Origin: Thiemannella venezuelensis
GTDB taxonomy: Bacteria > Actinomycetota > Actinomycetes > Streptosporangiales > Streptosporangiaceae
Assembly: GCF_014203605.1 (NCBI RefSeq)
Contig: NZ_JACHJJ010000032.1
Location: 18,302 to 82,301, forward strand
Direction of reading: 5' to 3'
Length of the DNA: 64,000 nt
Notes under the pieces: generated by a model
Database searches by the model: none
The model's input: the letters and a program-made list of their open reading frames with translations, nothing else
Told to the model about the DNA's origin: nothing
Part shown: piece by piece, positions 9,052 to 18,157 of the stretch
Layout: each line of letters begins with the position of its first letter
Numbering within the stretch: position 1 is the stretch's first letter
Translations under genes and position numbers: made by a program

Positions 9052-10500
9052 ATGACCACAGACTTCAGCTATCCCCACATCCAGATGTACATCGCCGGCC
9101 AGTGGTGCGCCGGCGGCGACGGGCAGAGCGCCCAGGTGCTGAACCCGGCCACCGAGGAGGTGATCGGGCAGGTTCCCCTGGCCACGATCGCCGACCTCGA
9201 CCGCGCCGTCGAGGCCGCCGTGGCGGGCTTCGAGGTGTGGCGGGCGACGCCGGTCGCGCAACGTACCGCGATCCTGCGCGACGCCGCGGACCGGCTGAGC
9301 GCCAGGAGCGCGCAGGTGGCCCGGGTGATGACCACCGAGCAGGGCAAGCCGCTGGCCGAGGCGCGCGGCGAGGTGCTGCGCGTGGCCGACGCCCTGCGCT
9401 GGGACGCCGACGACGCCCGCCGCGCCTACGGACGGATCATCCCGTCGGCCCCCGGTACGCTGCTGTCGGTCCGCCGCGAGCCGATCGGGCCGGTCGCCGC
9501 CTTCACCCCGTGGAACTTCCCCGCGGGCTCACCCATGCGCAAGATCGCCGCCGCGCTCTCGGCCGGCTGCTCTATCGTCATCAAGGGCTCGGAGGAGACG
9601 CCCGGCACGGTCTGCGAGCTCGTCCGCTGCTTCGCGGAGGCCGGAGTACCGGCCGGGGTGCTCAACCTGGTGTTCGGCGAACCCGCCAAGGTCTCCGCGC
9701 ACCTGATCTCCTCGCCCGCCACGCGGCTGGTCGCCTTCACCGGTTCGGTCCCCGTGGGCAAGCTGCTCGCCTCGGCCGCTGGCGCGGCGATGAAGCCGTC
9801 CATCATGGAGCTGGGCGGACACGCACCGGTGATCGTCTGCGAGGACGCCGACCCGGTCGTCGCGGCCCGCCGCGCCGCGGCGGCCAAGTTCGCCAACGCG
9901 GGGCAGGTGTGCACCTCGCCGAGCCGTTTCCTGGTGCACGAGAGCGTGTACGAGGAGTTCACCGCGGCGTTCGTCGAGGCGGCCGGCGCGCTCGTCGTCG
10001 GCGACGGACGCGAGGACGGCGTGACGATGGGGCCGCTCGCCAACGAGCGGCGGCTGGTGGCGATGGAGGAACTGGTGGCGGACGCCGCCGCCCGCGGCGC
10101 CAAGATCCGCTGCGGCGGGGAGCGGCTGGACCGGCCGGGGTACTTCTTCCCGCCGACCGTGCTCACGGACGTTCCGGCGGATGCGCGGATCATGTCCGAG
10201 GAGCCGTTCGGCCCGATCGCCCCGATCGTGCCGTTCACCGAGCTGGATGAGGCGCTGCGCGTCGCCAACTCGCTGCCGTACGGCCTGGCGGCCTACGGCT
10301 TCACCCGGTCGTCGGCGACCGCCGAGCGGCTGGTGCGGGGCTTCGAGGCGGGGATCCTGTCCATCAACCACTGCGGCGGCTCCGTGCACGAGGCGCCGTC
10401 CGGCGGCGTCAAGTCCAGCGGCTACGGCCGTGAGGGCGGCCCCGAGGGGCTGGACGCCTACCTTGTCACCAAGCGCGTCTCCCACATCCTCGAGGACTGA
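9052..10500 (+). CDS. NAD(P)-dependent aldehyde dehydrogenase
   Basis: A 482-residue aldehyde dehydrogenase of the succinate-semialdehyde or hydroxymuconic-semialdehyde dehydrogenase branch. The general base Glu253 (in ELGGHAP) and nucleophile Cys287 (in GQVCTSPS) are both present, and FTPWNFPAGSPMRK forms the cofactor region near residue 145. The ATG at 9052 follows AGAGGG. It lies 16 bases after the dioxygenase. In a meta-cleavage pathway it would oxidise the semialdehyde ring-cleavage product to the dicarboxylic acid; this role is inferred from position. Confidence 0.92.
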   Translation: MTTDFSYPHIQMYIAGQWCAGGDGQSAQVLNPATEEVIGQVPLATIADLDRAVEAAVAGFEVWRATPVAQRTAILRDAADRLSARSAQVARVMTTEQGKPLAEARGEVLRVADALRWDADDARRAYGRIIPSAPGTLLSVRREPIGPVAAFTPWNFPAGSPMRKIAAALSAGCSIVIKGSEETPGTVCELVRCFAEAGVPAGVLNLVFGEPAKVSAHLISSPATRLVAFTGSVPVGKLLASAAGAAMKPSIMELGGHAPVIVCEDADPVVAARRAAAAKFANAGQVCTSPSRFLVHESVYEEFTAAFVEAAGALVVGDGREDGVTMGPLANERRLVAMEELVADAAARGAKIRCGGERLDRPGYFFPPTVLTDVPADARIMSEEPFGPIAPIVPFTELDEALRVANSLPYGLAAYGFTRSSATAERLVRGFEAGILSINHCGGSVHEAPSGGVKSSGYGREGGPEGLDAYLVTKRVSHILED

Positions 10501-10507
10501 TCCGGCG

Positions 10508-11284
10508 ATGAGAATCTGCCGCGTCGCGATCGACGGGCGCCCGTCCTGGGGCCGCGTCGACGAGGACGTCATCCACCTGCTGCACGGATCACCCTTGGAC
10601 GGCGAGCACACCCCCACGGGCGCGACCGTACCCCTGACGGGGGCCGTGTTCCTGCCGCCCGTCGTGCCGCCGGTGTTCTACGCCGTCGGCCTGAACTACA
10701 AGCGCCACGCCGCGCACGCGCTGTCCACCGGCTACGCGAGCGCGGTCCCGGACCGGCCCGAGGTCGGCTACCGGGCCAACAACGCCCTGACCGGCCACGG
10801 CGCGCCCATCGTGAAGCCCGCCGGGGTCGAGGGGCGGTTCGAGGCCGAGGGCGAGGTGGTCGCCGTCATCGGCCGCCCCCTGCGCCGCGCGAGCTACGCC
10901 GAAGCCCAGGAGTCGATCTTCGGCTGGACGATCGGCAACGACGTCAGCGCCCGGGCCTGGCAGCACCGGGACCGCTCCTTCTGGCGTAGCAAGAACAGCG
11001 ACACCTTCAAGCCGATGGGCCCGTGGATCGAGACGGACGTCGATCCGCTGGCCCAGACGACCACCGTGCGGGTCAACAGCGACGTGCGCGCCGAGTTCCC
11101 CACCGGCGACATGATCTTCGACCCGTACGAGTACATCGTCGAGACCACCAAGTACATCACGATGAACCCCGGTGACGTCCTCTGGATGGGCGCCGACAGC
11201 CTCTGCCAGCTGGAACCGGGGGACACCGTCGACATCGAGATCAGCGGGATCGGCGTCCTGTCGAACCCCGTCCACGCAGAGTAA
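10508..11284 (+). CDS. Fumarylacetoacetate hydrolase family protein
   Basis: The 258-residue protein has the FAH fold, with the metal-binding region around GRFEAEGEVVAVIG (acidic ligands near residue 117) and the conserved GWTIGNDVSARAWQ near 140. Relatives act as hydratases, decarboxylases or isomerases of ring-cleavage products, such as 2-hydroxyhepta-2,4-diene-dioate isomerase. The start lies seven bases after the aldehyde dehydrogenase stop. It probably works on the acid made by the two preceding enzymes. Confidence 0.9.
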   Translation: MRICRVAIDGRPSWGRVDEDVIHLLHGSPLDGEHTPTGATVPLTGAVFLPPVVPPVFYAVGLNYKRHAAHALSTGYASAVPDRPEVGYRANNALTGHGAPIVKPAGVEGRFEAEGEVVAVIGRPLRRASYAEAQESIFGWTIGNDVSARAWQHRDRSFWRSKNSDTFKPMGPWIETDVDPLAQTTTVRVNSDVRAEFPTGDMIFDPYEYIVETTKYITMNPGDVLWMGADSLCQLEPGDTVDIEISGIGVLSNPVHAE

Positions 11285-11311
11285 CGATCCCCCAGCAGAA
11301 AGGGAGAGTCG

Positions 11312-11683
11312 ATGAGCAACCGGCCCCGCTACATCCACCACGTGAACTTCCCGACCACCGACCCCGACCGGACCGCGGAATGGTACGGCAAGGTCTTCGG
11401 CCTCAAGCGGATCCAGCCCAAGAGCAACACCCGGGTCGTGCTGATGACGCGCGGCAACTTCGACCTGCACTTCACCCCGGTGGAGGAGATGGACCGGATG
11501 GCGCCGTACCACTTCGCGATCGAGGTGGACGACTGGGACGGCTTCCTCGCCCACCTCAAGGAACTGGGCATCCGGCACACCCGGCCGATCGAGCGCCCGG
11601 AGAACCAGTCGAAGTTCTGCTACATCCACGACCCCGACCACACCATGATCGAGCTCGTCTACCACGGCAACCGCCCCTCCTGA
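11312..11683 (+). CDS. Single-domain VOC family protein
   Basis: This 123-residue protein is one glyoxalase/VOC unit. It has an N-terminal His pair (RYIHHVNF), a mid-chain His (PYHFAIEV) and a C-terminal Glu (MIELVY), so metal binding is plausible in a dimer. GAAAGGGAGAG precedes the ATG. Such small VOC proteins act as isomerases, lyases or minor dioxygenases. Its place in the operon suggests a step on the same pathway. Confidence 0.87.
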   Translation: MSNRPRYIHHVNFPTTDPDRTAEWYGKVFGLKRIQPKSNTRVVLMTRGNFDLHFTPVEEMDRMAPYHFAIEVDDWDGFLAHLKELGIRHTRPIERPENQSKFCYIHDPDHTMIELVYHGNRPS

Positions 11684-11715
11684 GCACGGGCCGGAAGAAC
11701 ACCTAGGAGGCACAC

Positions 11716-12504
11716 ATGGGCGTCGCCAAGTCTGAGGACGGCACATCCATCTACTACGAGCGCCACGGGTCCGGCCCGGCGGTCCTGTTCATCCACGGCT
11801 CGGGCGGCCACCACGCCGCCTGGTGGCAGCAGGTCGCGGCGCTGCGTGACCGCTACACCGTGGTCACGGTCGACCTGCGCGGCTTCGGCAACTCCGACTC
11901 GTCCATGCCGGAGTTCGACGGGCAGGACTTCCCCGGTGACGTCCTGGCGGTCCTGGACCAGGAGGACCTGACCGATGTGCTGCTGGTGGGCCAGTCCATC
12001 GGTTCGGTGGCCGCGCTGCGGGCGGGCCTGAGCCGTCCCGACCGCGTCAGCGGGGTCGCGCTGGGCCACTCCATGGGCGGCATCGACCACCCGGAGCTGA
12101 GCGAGCTGGTGGCCGCCGACCGGGCCGAGGCCGTCAAGCTCCCGGTCATCGACCGGTTGCTGAGCAAGGGGTTCCAGACCGGCGAGCCGGCGCGCACGTT
12201 CCTGTTCCAGCAGATGGGCACGTTCAACGTGGCCAAGATGGCCGACCTGCGCAACCTGTCGACGGGCGGCCCGAGCATCGAGGAGGTCGTCGCCTCCCCG
12301 GTGGTCGTGACCTTCCTCGCGGGCGAGAACGACGCGGTGCTGCGGGTCTCCACCGTCCGGCGCGCGCACGAGCTCGTCGAGGGCTCGCGCCTGGAGATCG
12401 TCCCGAACGCCCCGCACTCCATGTACTGGGAGATGCCGGAGCAGTACAACGCCGCCATCGTCCGCATCCGTGAGGACCTGACCCAGCGAAAGGCCCAGGC
12501 ATGA
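11716..12504 (+). CDS. Alpha/beta hydrolase
   Basis: A 262-residue alpha/beta hydrolase with the oxyanion region FIHGSGGHH near residue 27, nucleophile elbow GQSIG with Ser94, an acid near 209 (in AGENDAV) and His234 (in NAPHSMYW). It is cytoplasmic. In meta-cleavage operons such enzymes split the C-C bond of the ring-fission product, but simple esterases look the same at this level. AGGAGG precedes the start. The stop overlaps the next start by four bases (ATGA). Confidence 0.9.
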   Translation: MGVAKSEDGTSIYYERHGSGPAVLFIHGSGGHHAAWWQQVAALRDRYTVVTVDLRGFGNSDSSMPEFDGQDFPGDVLAVLDQEDLTDVLLVGQSIGSVAALRAGLSRPDRVSGVALGHSMGGIDHPELSELVAADRAEAVKLPVIDRLLSKGFQTGEPARTFLFQQMGTFNVAKMADLRNLSTGGPSIEEVVASPVVVTFLAGENDAVLRVSTVRRAHELVEGSRLEIVPNAPHSMYWEMPEQYNAAIVRIREDLTQRKAQA

Positions 12505-12965
12505 AACTCACATTGGCAGAGGCCGAGCAGATCGTCGACGCCGCGATGAAGGGCGGCCAGAGCATCGGCAAGGCCTTCAGCATCGCCGTGGTCGACGCCG
12601 GAGGCTTCCCGCTGCTGGTCAAGCGCTCGGACGGCGCTCGGCCGCTGACCCCCAGCATCGCGCTCGCCAAGGCCTACACCGCGGCGGTGATGGAACGGCC
12701 CACCCGCATGCTGCACGACTGGGCCAACAGCAACCCCGGGTTCTTCGCCCAGCTTTCCACGATGGGGACCCACCCCATCGTCGCGACCGAGGGCGGCGTC
12801 ACCATCAAGCGCGACGGCGAGATCCTCGGCGGGCTCGGCATCTCCGGCGGCACCGCCGCCGAGGACCAGCAGGTCTGCGACGAGGTGCTGGGCGCGCTCG
12901 GCTACCAGCTGGAGTTCCCGGCGTGGGCCGGCGCCAAGCAGGCGGGGGAGGCGAACCGTGGCTGA
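12501..12965 (+). CDS. GlcG/HbpS-family protein
   Basis: The 154-residue protein matches the GlcG/HbpS (DUF336) family: LTLAEAEQIVDAAM at the start, then SIAVVDAGGFPLLVKRSDGA and GGVTIKRDGEILGGLGISGGT. Some members bind haem (HbpS in Streptomyces) or cobalamin-like ligands (PduO C-terminal domain); others sit in hydroxy-acid catabolic operons with no known role. No secretion signal is seen. It is coupled by overlap to the genes on both sides. Confidence 0.88.
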   Translation: MKLTLAEAEQIVDAAMKGGQSIGKAFSIAVVDAGGFPLLVKRSDGARPLTPSIALAKAYTAAVMERPTRMLHDWANSNPGFFAQLSTMGTHPIVATEGGVTIKRDGEILGGLGISGGTAAEDQQVCDEVLGALGYQLEFPAWAGAKQAGEANRG

Positions 12966-14010
12966 CGCGTTCAAGTACCACATCGACCACCACGGGAGCC
13001 TGATCCGGCCGGCGGGACTGCTGGAGGCGCGCCGCAGGCACGCCGCCGGCGCGATCGACGACGCCGAGCTGCGCGCGACCGAGGACGCCGCGATCGCCGA
13101 GGTCGTCACGATGCAGCGCAGGCTGTTCCTGACCGCGGTCACCGACGGCGAATTCCGGCGCGAGGACGTCCGCAGCGCGGTCACCGATACCGTCGGCGGG
13201 TTCCGCCGGACCGACGCCGTCGACAAGCACGGCCGCGCCCAGTGGGTGGTCGACGGCGAGCTGAAGGTCGGCGGGCAGGGGCTGGGCGTCGCCGAGCAGA
13301 CCGCGTTCGTCGCCTCCCAGACCGTGATCGCGGCCAAGGCGACGCTGCCGTCGCCGGCGTTCCTGGCGGCGACCTGCTACGACCCGGCGGTCACCGGCGC
13401 GGTCTACGGCAGCCCGGTCGAGCTCGGCCGGGCGCTGGCCGGGATCATCCGAGCCGAGATCGAGTTGCTCGTCTCCCGCGGCGTCCGCTACATCCAGCTG
13501 AACAACCCGCGGTACGCGACGTACCTGTTCGCCCGGGGCGGGCAGGCGCTGACCCTGGAGGAGGCCATCGCCGTCGACTCCCTCGCCGTAGAGCTGGACT
13601 CCCGGCCCGAGGAGGTGCGCATCGGCCTGTGCCCGACCCACCAGGCGGCGGACACGGTGGACAAGGCCGCGGCCGAGCGCCTGTTCGCCGAACTGCCCGT
13701 GGACCGGTGGCTGCTGCCGTACCTCACCGGGTCGGAGAACGAGCTGGACCTCCTGCGCGCGGTCCCCGCCGACCGGGACGCCTGCCTGGGCGTGGTCGAC
13801 CCGGCGAAGGCGGAGCTGGAGGACATCGACACGGTCATGGAGCGGATGGACCGCGCGGCCGAGTTGAAGGACATCGACGACCTGGCGCTCAGCCCGAACG
13901 CGGGCTTCTCCGACGTCGCCGGCCGGGCGGCCGTCGGCTACGAGGACCAGCGCCGCAAGCTGGTCCTGGTGGAGACCCTCGCCCGCATGTGCTGGGGCAA
14001 CGAGCTCTAG
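12958..14010 (+). CDS. MetE-like (cobalamin-independent methionine synthase family) protein, zinc ligands altered
   Basis: A 350-residue protein with the MetE C-terminal TIM-barrel fold, about half the length of true MetE. Landmarks include FLTAVTDGEFRRED near residue 60 and YIQLNNPRYA near 178. The zinc-binding sites do not match the family: the usual His-x-Cys is GLC at 223-225 and the usual SPDCG block reads SPNAGF at 312-317, so two of the expected ligands are gone. Methyl transfer to homocysteine is therefore unlikely. It overlaps the GlcG gene by eight bases and ends the operon. The reaction is unknown; an alkyl-transfer or lyase step on a pathway compound is possible. Confidence 0.82.
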   Translation: MADAFKYHIDHHGSLIRPAGLLEARRRHAAGAIDDAELRATEDAAIAEVVTMQRRLFLTAVTDGEFRREDVRSAVTDTVGGFRRTDAVDKHGRAQWVVDGELKVGGQGLGVAEQTAFVASQTVIAAKATLPSPAFLAATCYDPAVTGAVYGSPVELGRALAGIIRAEIELLVSRGVRYIQLNNPRYATYLFARGGQALTLEEAIAVDSLAVELDSRPEEVRIGLCPTHQAADTVDKAAAERLFAELPVDRWLLPYLTGSENELDLLRAVPADRDACLGVVDPAKAELEDIDTVMERMDRAAELKDIDDLALSPNAGFSDVAGRAAVGYEDQRRKLVLVETLARMCWGNEL

Positions 14011-14012
14011 CC

Positions 14013-14092
14013 CCACGCGGGGCCGGGAACGGTCCCGCGTGGAGACGGAACCGCCCGTCCACGGGAGACCGTGGACGGGCGGTTCCGTCTCC
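14013..14092. terminator. Two back-to-back hairpins, bidirectional terminator
   Basis: The first stem pairs 14013-14024 with 14031-14042, with one G-T pair. The second pairs 14041-14062 with 14071-14092 perfectly over 22 bases with an 8-base loop. They sit between convergent genes (stops at 14010 and 14122) and can end transcription from both sides. There is no T-run, as is common in high-GC actinomycetes. Confidence 0.88.
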
Positions 14093-14121
14093 CGGGGGCC
14101 TGCGCCGGCCCGCTCCAGGGG

Positions 14122-15069
14122 CTAGACGATGATGACGGTCTTACCCCGGGCCTGGCCGGTACGGGCGCGGGCGATCCCCGAGGGCGCCTCGGTGAGCGGG
14201 ACCTCGGCCTCGATGTGCACGCGGAGCTCGCCGGTCGCGGCGAGGCCCGCCAGTGTGGCCAGGAGTTCGGCGGTCGCCTGGTGGAACAGGTTGACGCCGC
14301 GGATGCCGCGGGCGGCCGATGCCTCGGGGTCGGCGGCGCCGAGGGTGCTGACGACCACGCCGCCGGGGCGGAGCAGGCCCGTCATCCGGGCGGCGCCCTC
14401 GCCGGGGAAGCTGACGAGGTCCAGGAGGACGTCGATGCCGCCGGGGTGGGCGGCGGCGACCTGGTCGGCCGTGTCCTTCCCGGTGAAGTCGACGATCTCG
14501 GCGGCGCCGAGGCCGCGGAGGTGGTCGGCCGCGTCGGGCGTGGCGGTGGCGAGTACGCGGGCGCCCCTGGCGGCGGCGAACTGGACGGCCGACTGGCCGA
14601 CACCGCCGGTGGCGCCGTTGATCAGGACGGTCTGGCCCGGTTCCGGCCCGGCGGCCTCGACCGCCTGGTAGGCGGCCGTACCGGCGGTGGGAAGCGCGGC
14701 GGCGAGCGTGTACGGCAGGCTGTCGGGGATGCGGGCGACCTTGCCGGACTGCTCGGCGAGAGCGTATTCGGCGAAGGCGCCCAGCCCGGCGGGCAGGCGG
14801 AGGAACTGGCCGAAGACCCGGTCGCCGGGGTGGAAGGCGGTGACCCCAGGCCCCACCCGCTCGACCGTCCCGGCGGCGTCGGAACCCATGGTGAAGGGGA
14901 AGGCGTGCGGGACCTTGTCCCTGAGCGCCCCACCGGCGACCTTCCAGTCGAAGGGATTGAGGCCGGCGGCGTGGATCCGTACCAGGAACTCGCCCTCACC
15001 GGGCTCCGGGACCGGCAGGTCGGCGAGTTCCGGCTCGGCGCCGAAGTCGGTGACGATCACGGCTTTCAT
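14122..15069 (-). CDS. NADP-dependent quinone oxidoreductase-like (zinc-free MDR family)
   Basis: A 315-residue medium-chain dehydrogenase/reductase. It has the GroES-like N-terminal domain (HAAGLNPFDWKV near residue 34) and a nucleotide-binding fold with NGATGGVGQSAVQFA near 150. The zinc ligands of alcohol dehydrogenases are absent, so reduction of a quinone or enone with NADPH is the likely chemistry. It is convergent to the dioxygenase operon and lies about 100 bases after the transporter operon on the same strand. Its own start follows AAGGAGT. Confidence 0.9.
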   Translation of the reverse strand: MKAVIVTDFGAEPELADLPVPEPGEGEFLVRIHAAGLNPFDWKVAGGALRDKVPHAFPFTMGSDAAGTVERVGPGVTAFHPGDRVFGQFLRLPAGLGAFAEYALAEQSGKVARIPDSLPYTLAAALPTAGTAAYQAVEAAGPEPGQTVLINGATGGVGQSAVQFAAARGARVLATATPDAADHLRGLGAAEIVDFTGKDTADQVAAAHPGGIDVLLDLVSFPGEGAARMTGLLRPGGVVVSTLGAADPEASAARGIRGVNLFHQATAELLATLAGLAATGELRVHIEAEVPLTEAPSGIARARTGQARGKTVIIV

Positions 15070-15170
15070 GGATGACTCCTTGCTGGGAACCGGCGCGGAC
15101 GCGCCGGGAACGGCGACGCCCGGGCGGGTGGCGCCCGGGCGTCGGATCTGTGGATCGGCGGCCGCGCGGA

Positions 15171-16190
15171 TCAGCCCGCGCGGCCGGCCGGCGGCGTGCC
15201 GTACAGGTGGCAGGCGACCTGGCTGCCGTCGGCGAGCCGCCGTACCGGGGGTGTGGTCGTGTGGCAGACGTCCATGACGCTCGCGCAGCGGCCGCGGAAC
15301 GGGCACCCCGCCCCGCCACGGGGGATGACGCTCTGCTCGTACCGGTTGACCTCGTAGTTGGCCCGGCGGGCCCGGCGCCGCTCCCGGCCCTCGGGATGGG
15401 TGGTCGGACTGGCCGCGATCAGGGAACGCGTGTACGGATGCTTCGGCGACTCGAACAGCAGCCGGGCGGGGGCCAGCTCCACGAGCCGGCCGGCGTGCAG
15501 GACGGCGATCCGGTGGGAGATGTGGCGGACGACGCGCAGGTCGTGCGTGATGAACAGATAACTGACGCCCGTCGACTCCTGGAGGTCGGCGAGCAGGTTG
15601 ACGATCTGGCTCTGCGTCGACACGTCGAGCGCGCTCACCGCCTCGTCGCACACCACCAGCCGGGGCTCCAGGGCCAGCGCCCTGGCGATGGCGACCCGCT
15701 GCCGCTGCCCGCCCGACAGCTCCGTGGAGTACCGGTCCAGGTGAGCGGGGGAGAGCCCGACCCGCTCGAACGCGGCGGCCGCCACCTCGGCACGCTTCGC
15801 GCGGTCTCCCAGGCCATGCCGCCGGAGGGAGGTCGTCACCGCCTGGGAGACGGCATGGCGCGGGTTCAGCGAGGACATGGGGTCCTGGAAGACCGCCTGG
15901 ACCTCGCGCCGGTAGGCCAGCGGCGTCCGGTGGCCCAGCGCCGTCACGTCGAGCCCGTCGAAGTGGATCGTGCCGCTCGCGGCGTCCACCAGCCGCAGGA
16001 TGGCGCGGCCGATCGTGCTCTTGCCCGATCCCGACTCGCCGACCAGGCCGAGCGTCTCGCCCGGCCGGACGTCGAAGCTGACCGCGTCGACGGCGACGGC
16101 CGGCCGGCGGCGCCACTGCATCGCGCGCCCGGCCTCGTAGGTCACCGTCAGGTCGCGGACGTCGAGGAGTTCCTCTGCCGGGTCGCTCAC
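15171..16190 (-). CDS. Oligopeptide-type ABC transporter ATP-binding protein (DppF/OppF type)
   Basis: The 339-residue ATPase has Walker [10 protein letters not shown] near residues 52-60, signature LSGGQRQR near 157-164 and Walker B with LVVCDEAVSALD near 177-188. The C-terminal oligopeptide/dipeptide extension with Cys residues (GCPFRGRCASVMDVC) is present. The GTG at 16190 overlaps the stop of the fused permease-ATPase gene (GTGA), which sets the start and shows coupling. It is the last gene of a four-gene importer. Confidence 0.92.
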   Translation of the reverse strand: MSDPAEELLDVRDLTVTYEAGRAMQWRRRPAVAVDAVSFDVRPGETLGLVGESGSGKSTIGRAILRLVDAASGTIHFDGLDVTALGHRTPLAYRREVQAVFQDPMSSLNPRHAVSQAVTTSLRRHGLGDRAKRAEVAAAAFERVGLSPAHLDRYSTELSGGQRQRVAIARALALEPRLVVCDEAVSALDVSTQSQIVNLLADLQESTGVSYLFITHDLRVVRHISHRIAVLHAGRLVELAPARLLFESPKHPYTRSLIAASPTTHPEGRERRRARRANYEVNRYEQSVIPRGGAGCPFRGRCASVMDVCHTTTPPVRRLADGSQVACHLYGTPPAGRAG

Positions 16191-18157
16191 CGCTTCAACA
16201 CCTCCAGGATCAGTTCGTTCGCACGCAGGCAGCGGACGTCGTCGGCGAGCGGGACGTGGTGCTGCGTGCAGCCCTCCCGGGAGTGCGTGCAGCGGTTGGC
16301 GAAATGGCAGCCGGAGGGCCACTGGCCTGCCAGCGGCACCCCGCCGGGGATGGTCGGCAGGCGCTCGACCTCGACGTCGTCGGAGGGGTTCGCCGCGAGC
16401 AGGGCGGCGGTGTAGGGGTGGCGGGGACGGGAGAACAGCGGCTTGACCTCGCCGATCTCCACGATCTGGCCGGCGTACATCACCGCCGCCCGGTCGCAGC
16501 TCTCGGCGACGACGCCGAGATCATGGGTGATCATGAGGATCGCCGTGCCGAACTCTTCCCGCAGGTCGAGCAGGAGGTCGATGACCTGGCTCTGGGTGGT
16601 GACGTCGAGGGCGGAGGTGGCCTCGTCGGCGATCAGCAGGCGCGGCTCAGCGGCCAGCGCCATCGCGATCGCCACCCGCTGGGCCATGCCCCCGGAGAAC
16701 TGGTGCGGATAGTCGTCGAGGCGGCGTTTCGGGTCCTCGACGCCGACGCGGTGCAGCAGCTCGGCGGCCCGTTCCCGCGCGGCCGGGCGCGACAGCTTCA
16801 GATGCGCGCGCAGCGGCTCGCAGAGCTGGCTGCCGATGGCGTGCACGGGGGAGAGCGCGGCCATCGGATCCTGGAAGACCACGCCGATCCCGCAGCCGCG
16901 GACCTCCCGCAGTTGCCGTTCGGAGAGGCCGACGAGTTCCCGGCCCTCCAGCAGGATCGAGCCGGCGGCGAGCCGGGTGGCGGGCGGGAGGAGACCGAGC
17001 ACCGAGCGCGCGAGCATCGACTTGCCCGAGCCGGACTCACCGAGCAGCCCGACCACCTCGGCGCGGCCGATCGAGAGTGACACATCCTGCACCAGCGGCA
17101 CGGACTCGCCCTCCGGCCGCACCAGGTCGACCGTCACGCCACGGACCTCCAGGACGGCGTCCGGCCGGGTCGGCCCGCCGTCCACGGCTGCGCCGGGAGC
17201 GCCCTTGACAAGCGCGGCGGCACGGGCGCCATCGACGGGTGCGGCGCCGGTCCGCGGGCGGCGGGGCCTGCCCGCGGGCTTGCGGCGCTCACCCGCGAGC
17301 GCGTCGCCGATGCCGTCGCTGACCAGGTTGAACGCCAGGACGGCGGCGACGATCGCCACTCCCGGCGGGAAGGGCAGGAAGGGCTGCTGCGCCTGCTCGT
17401 TCGCCGCGACGCCGAGCATGCCTCCCCAGGTCGGCACCTCCGAGTCGAGGCCGAGCCCGAGGAAGCTCAGCGCCGCCTCCACCCCGATCGCGGAGCCGAG
17501 GAAGACGGCGCCCTGCACCAGGAGCGGGCCGGTCAGGTTCGGCAGCACCTGGAGGAAGAGGATCTCGGGGGTGCGCAGCCCGGCGACGCGCGCGGCGTCG
17601 ACGTAGAGCTTCCCGCGCTCCGCGAGCGTCACCGCGCGGGTCATGCGCGCGAAGCTCATGCAGAAGATCAGCCCGATCGCCACGATCAGATTGAGCAGTC
17701 CCCGGCCGAGGATCGTGATGACCGCGAAGCCGACCAGCATGCCCGGCAGCGCGTCGGCGACGTCGAAGGCCCGCGAGCCGAGCCGGTCCCACCAGCCGCC
17801 GCGGTAGCCGAGCAGCAGCCCCAGCGGCACGCCGATCGCCATCGCGACGACGACCGAGCCGAAGGCCACCAGGAGCGCGACCCGCGTGCCGTACAGCAGG
17901 CGGCTGAGCGTGTCGCGGCCCATCTCGTCGGTGCCGAGGAGATGCTCCGCGGTGGGGCCCAGGAGCACGGCGTCGAAGTCCTCCGCCAGGGGGTCGTACG
18001 GCGCGATCAGCGGTGCGATGAGCGCGACGACCACCAGCAGCAGCAGGAAGGCGATCGACGCCATCGTCATGGGCTGCCGCACCAGGCGCCGCCACACCCG
18101 GCGCGAGCCGGCCGAGCCGGAGGGGGCGGGGACGTGTTCCGTCAGCAGGTCGCTCAT
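16187..18157 (-). CDS. Fused ABC permease (DppC type) and ATPase (DppD type)
   Basis: A 656-residue fusion. Residues 1 to about 290 are a DppC-like permease with a [15 protein letters not shown] stretch near residue 70 and several membrane helices. After a linker rich in Ala, Pro and Arg, residues from about 310 form an ATPase with Walker [10 protein letters not shown] near 372-380, signature FSGGMAQR near 484, Walker [13 protein letters not shown] near 503, and the oligopeptide-type C-terminal Cys motif. Such fusions occur in actinobacteria. The start (ATG 18157) overlaps the DppB stop by four bases. With the flanking genes it makes a complete importer of peptides or other amphipathic small molecules. 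Confidence 0.93.
   Translation of the reverse strand: MSDLLTEHVPAPSGSAGSRRVWRRLVRQPMTMASIAFLLLLVVVALIAPLIAPYDPLAEDFDAVLLGPTAEHLLGTDEMGRDTLSRLLYGTRVALLVAFGSVVVAMAIGVPLGLLLGYRGGWWDRLGSRAFDVADALPGMLVGFAVITILGRGLLNLIVAIGLIFCMSFARMTRAVTLAERGKLYVDAARVAGLRTPEILFLQVLPNLTGPLLVQGAVFLGSAIGVEAALSFLGLGLDSEVPTWGGMLGVAANEQAQQPFLPFPPGVAIVAAVLAFNLVSDGIGDALAGERRKPAGRPRRPRTGAAPVDGARAAALVKGAPGAAVDGGPTRPDAVLEVRGVTVDLVRPEGESVPLVQDVSLSIGRAEVVGLLGESGSGKSMLARSVLGLLPPATRLAAGSILLEGRELVGLSERQLREVRGCGIGVVFQDPMAALSPVHAIGSQLCEPLRAHLKLSRPAARERAAELLHRVGVEDPKRRLDDYPHQFSGGMAQRVAIAMALAAEPRLLIADEATSALDVTTQSQVIDLLLDLREEFGTAILMITHDLGVVAESCDRAAVMYAGQIVEIGEVKPLFSRPRHPYTAALLAANPSDDVEVERLPTIPGGVPLAGQWPSGCHFANRCTHSREGCTQHHVPLADDVRCLRANELILEVLKR

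Noticed and set aside
14013..14092. A structured regulatory RNA after the MetE-like gene
   Set aside because: Position between two convergent stops and simple paired stems fit a bidirectional terminator better than a riboswitch.
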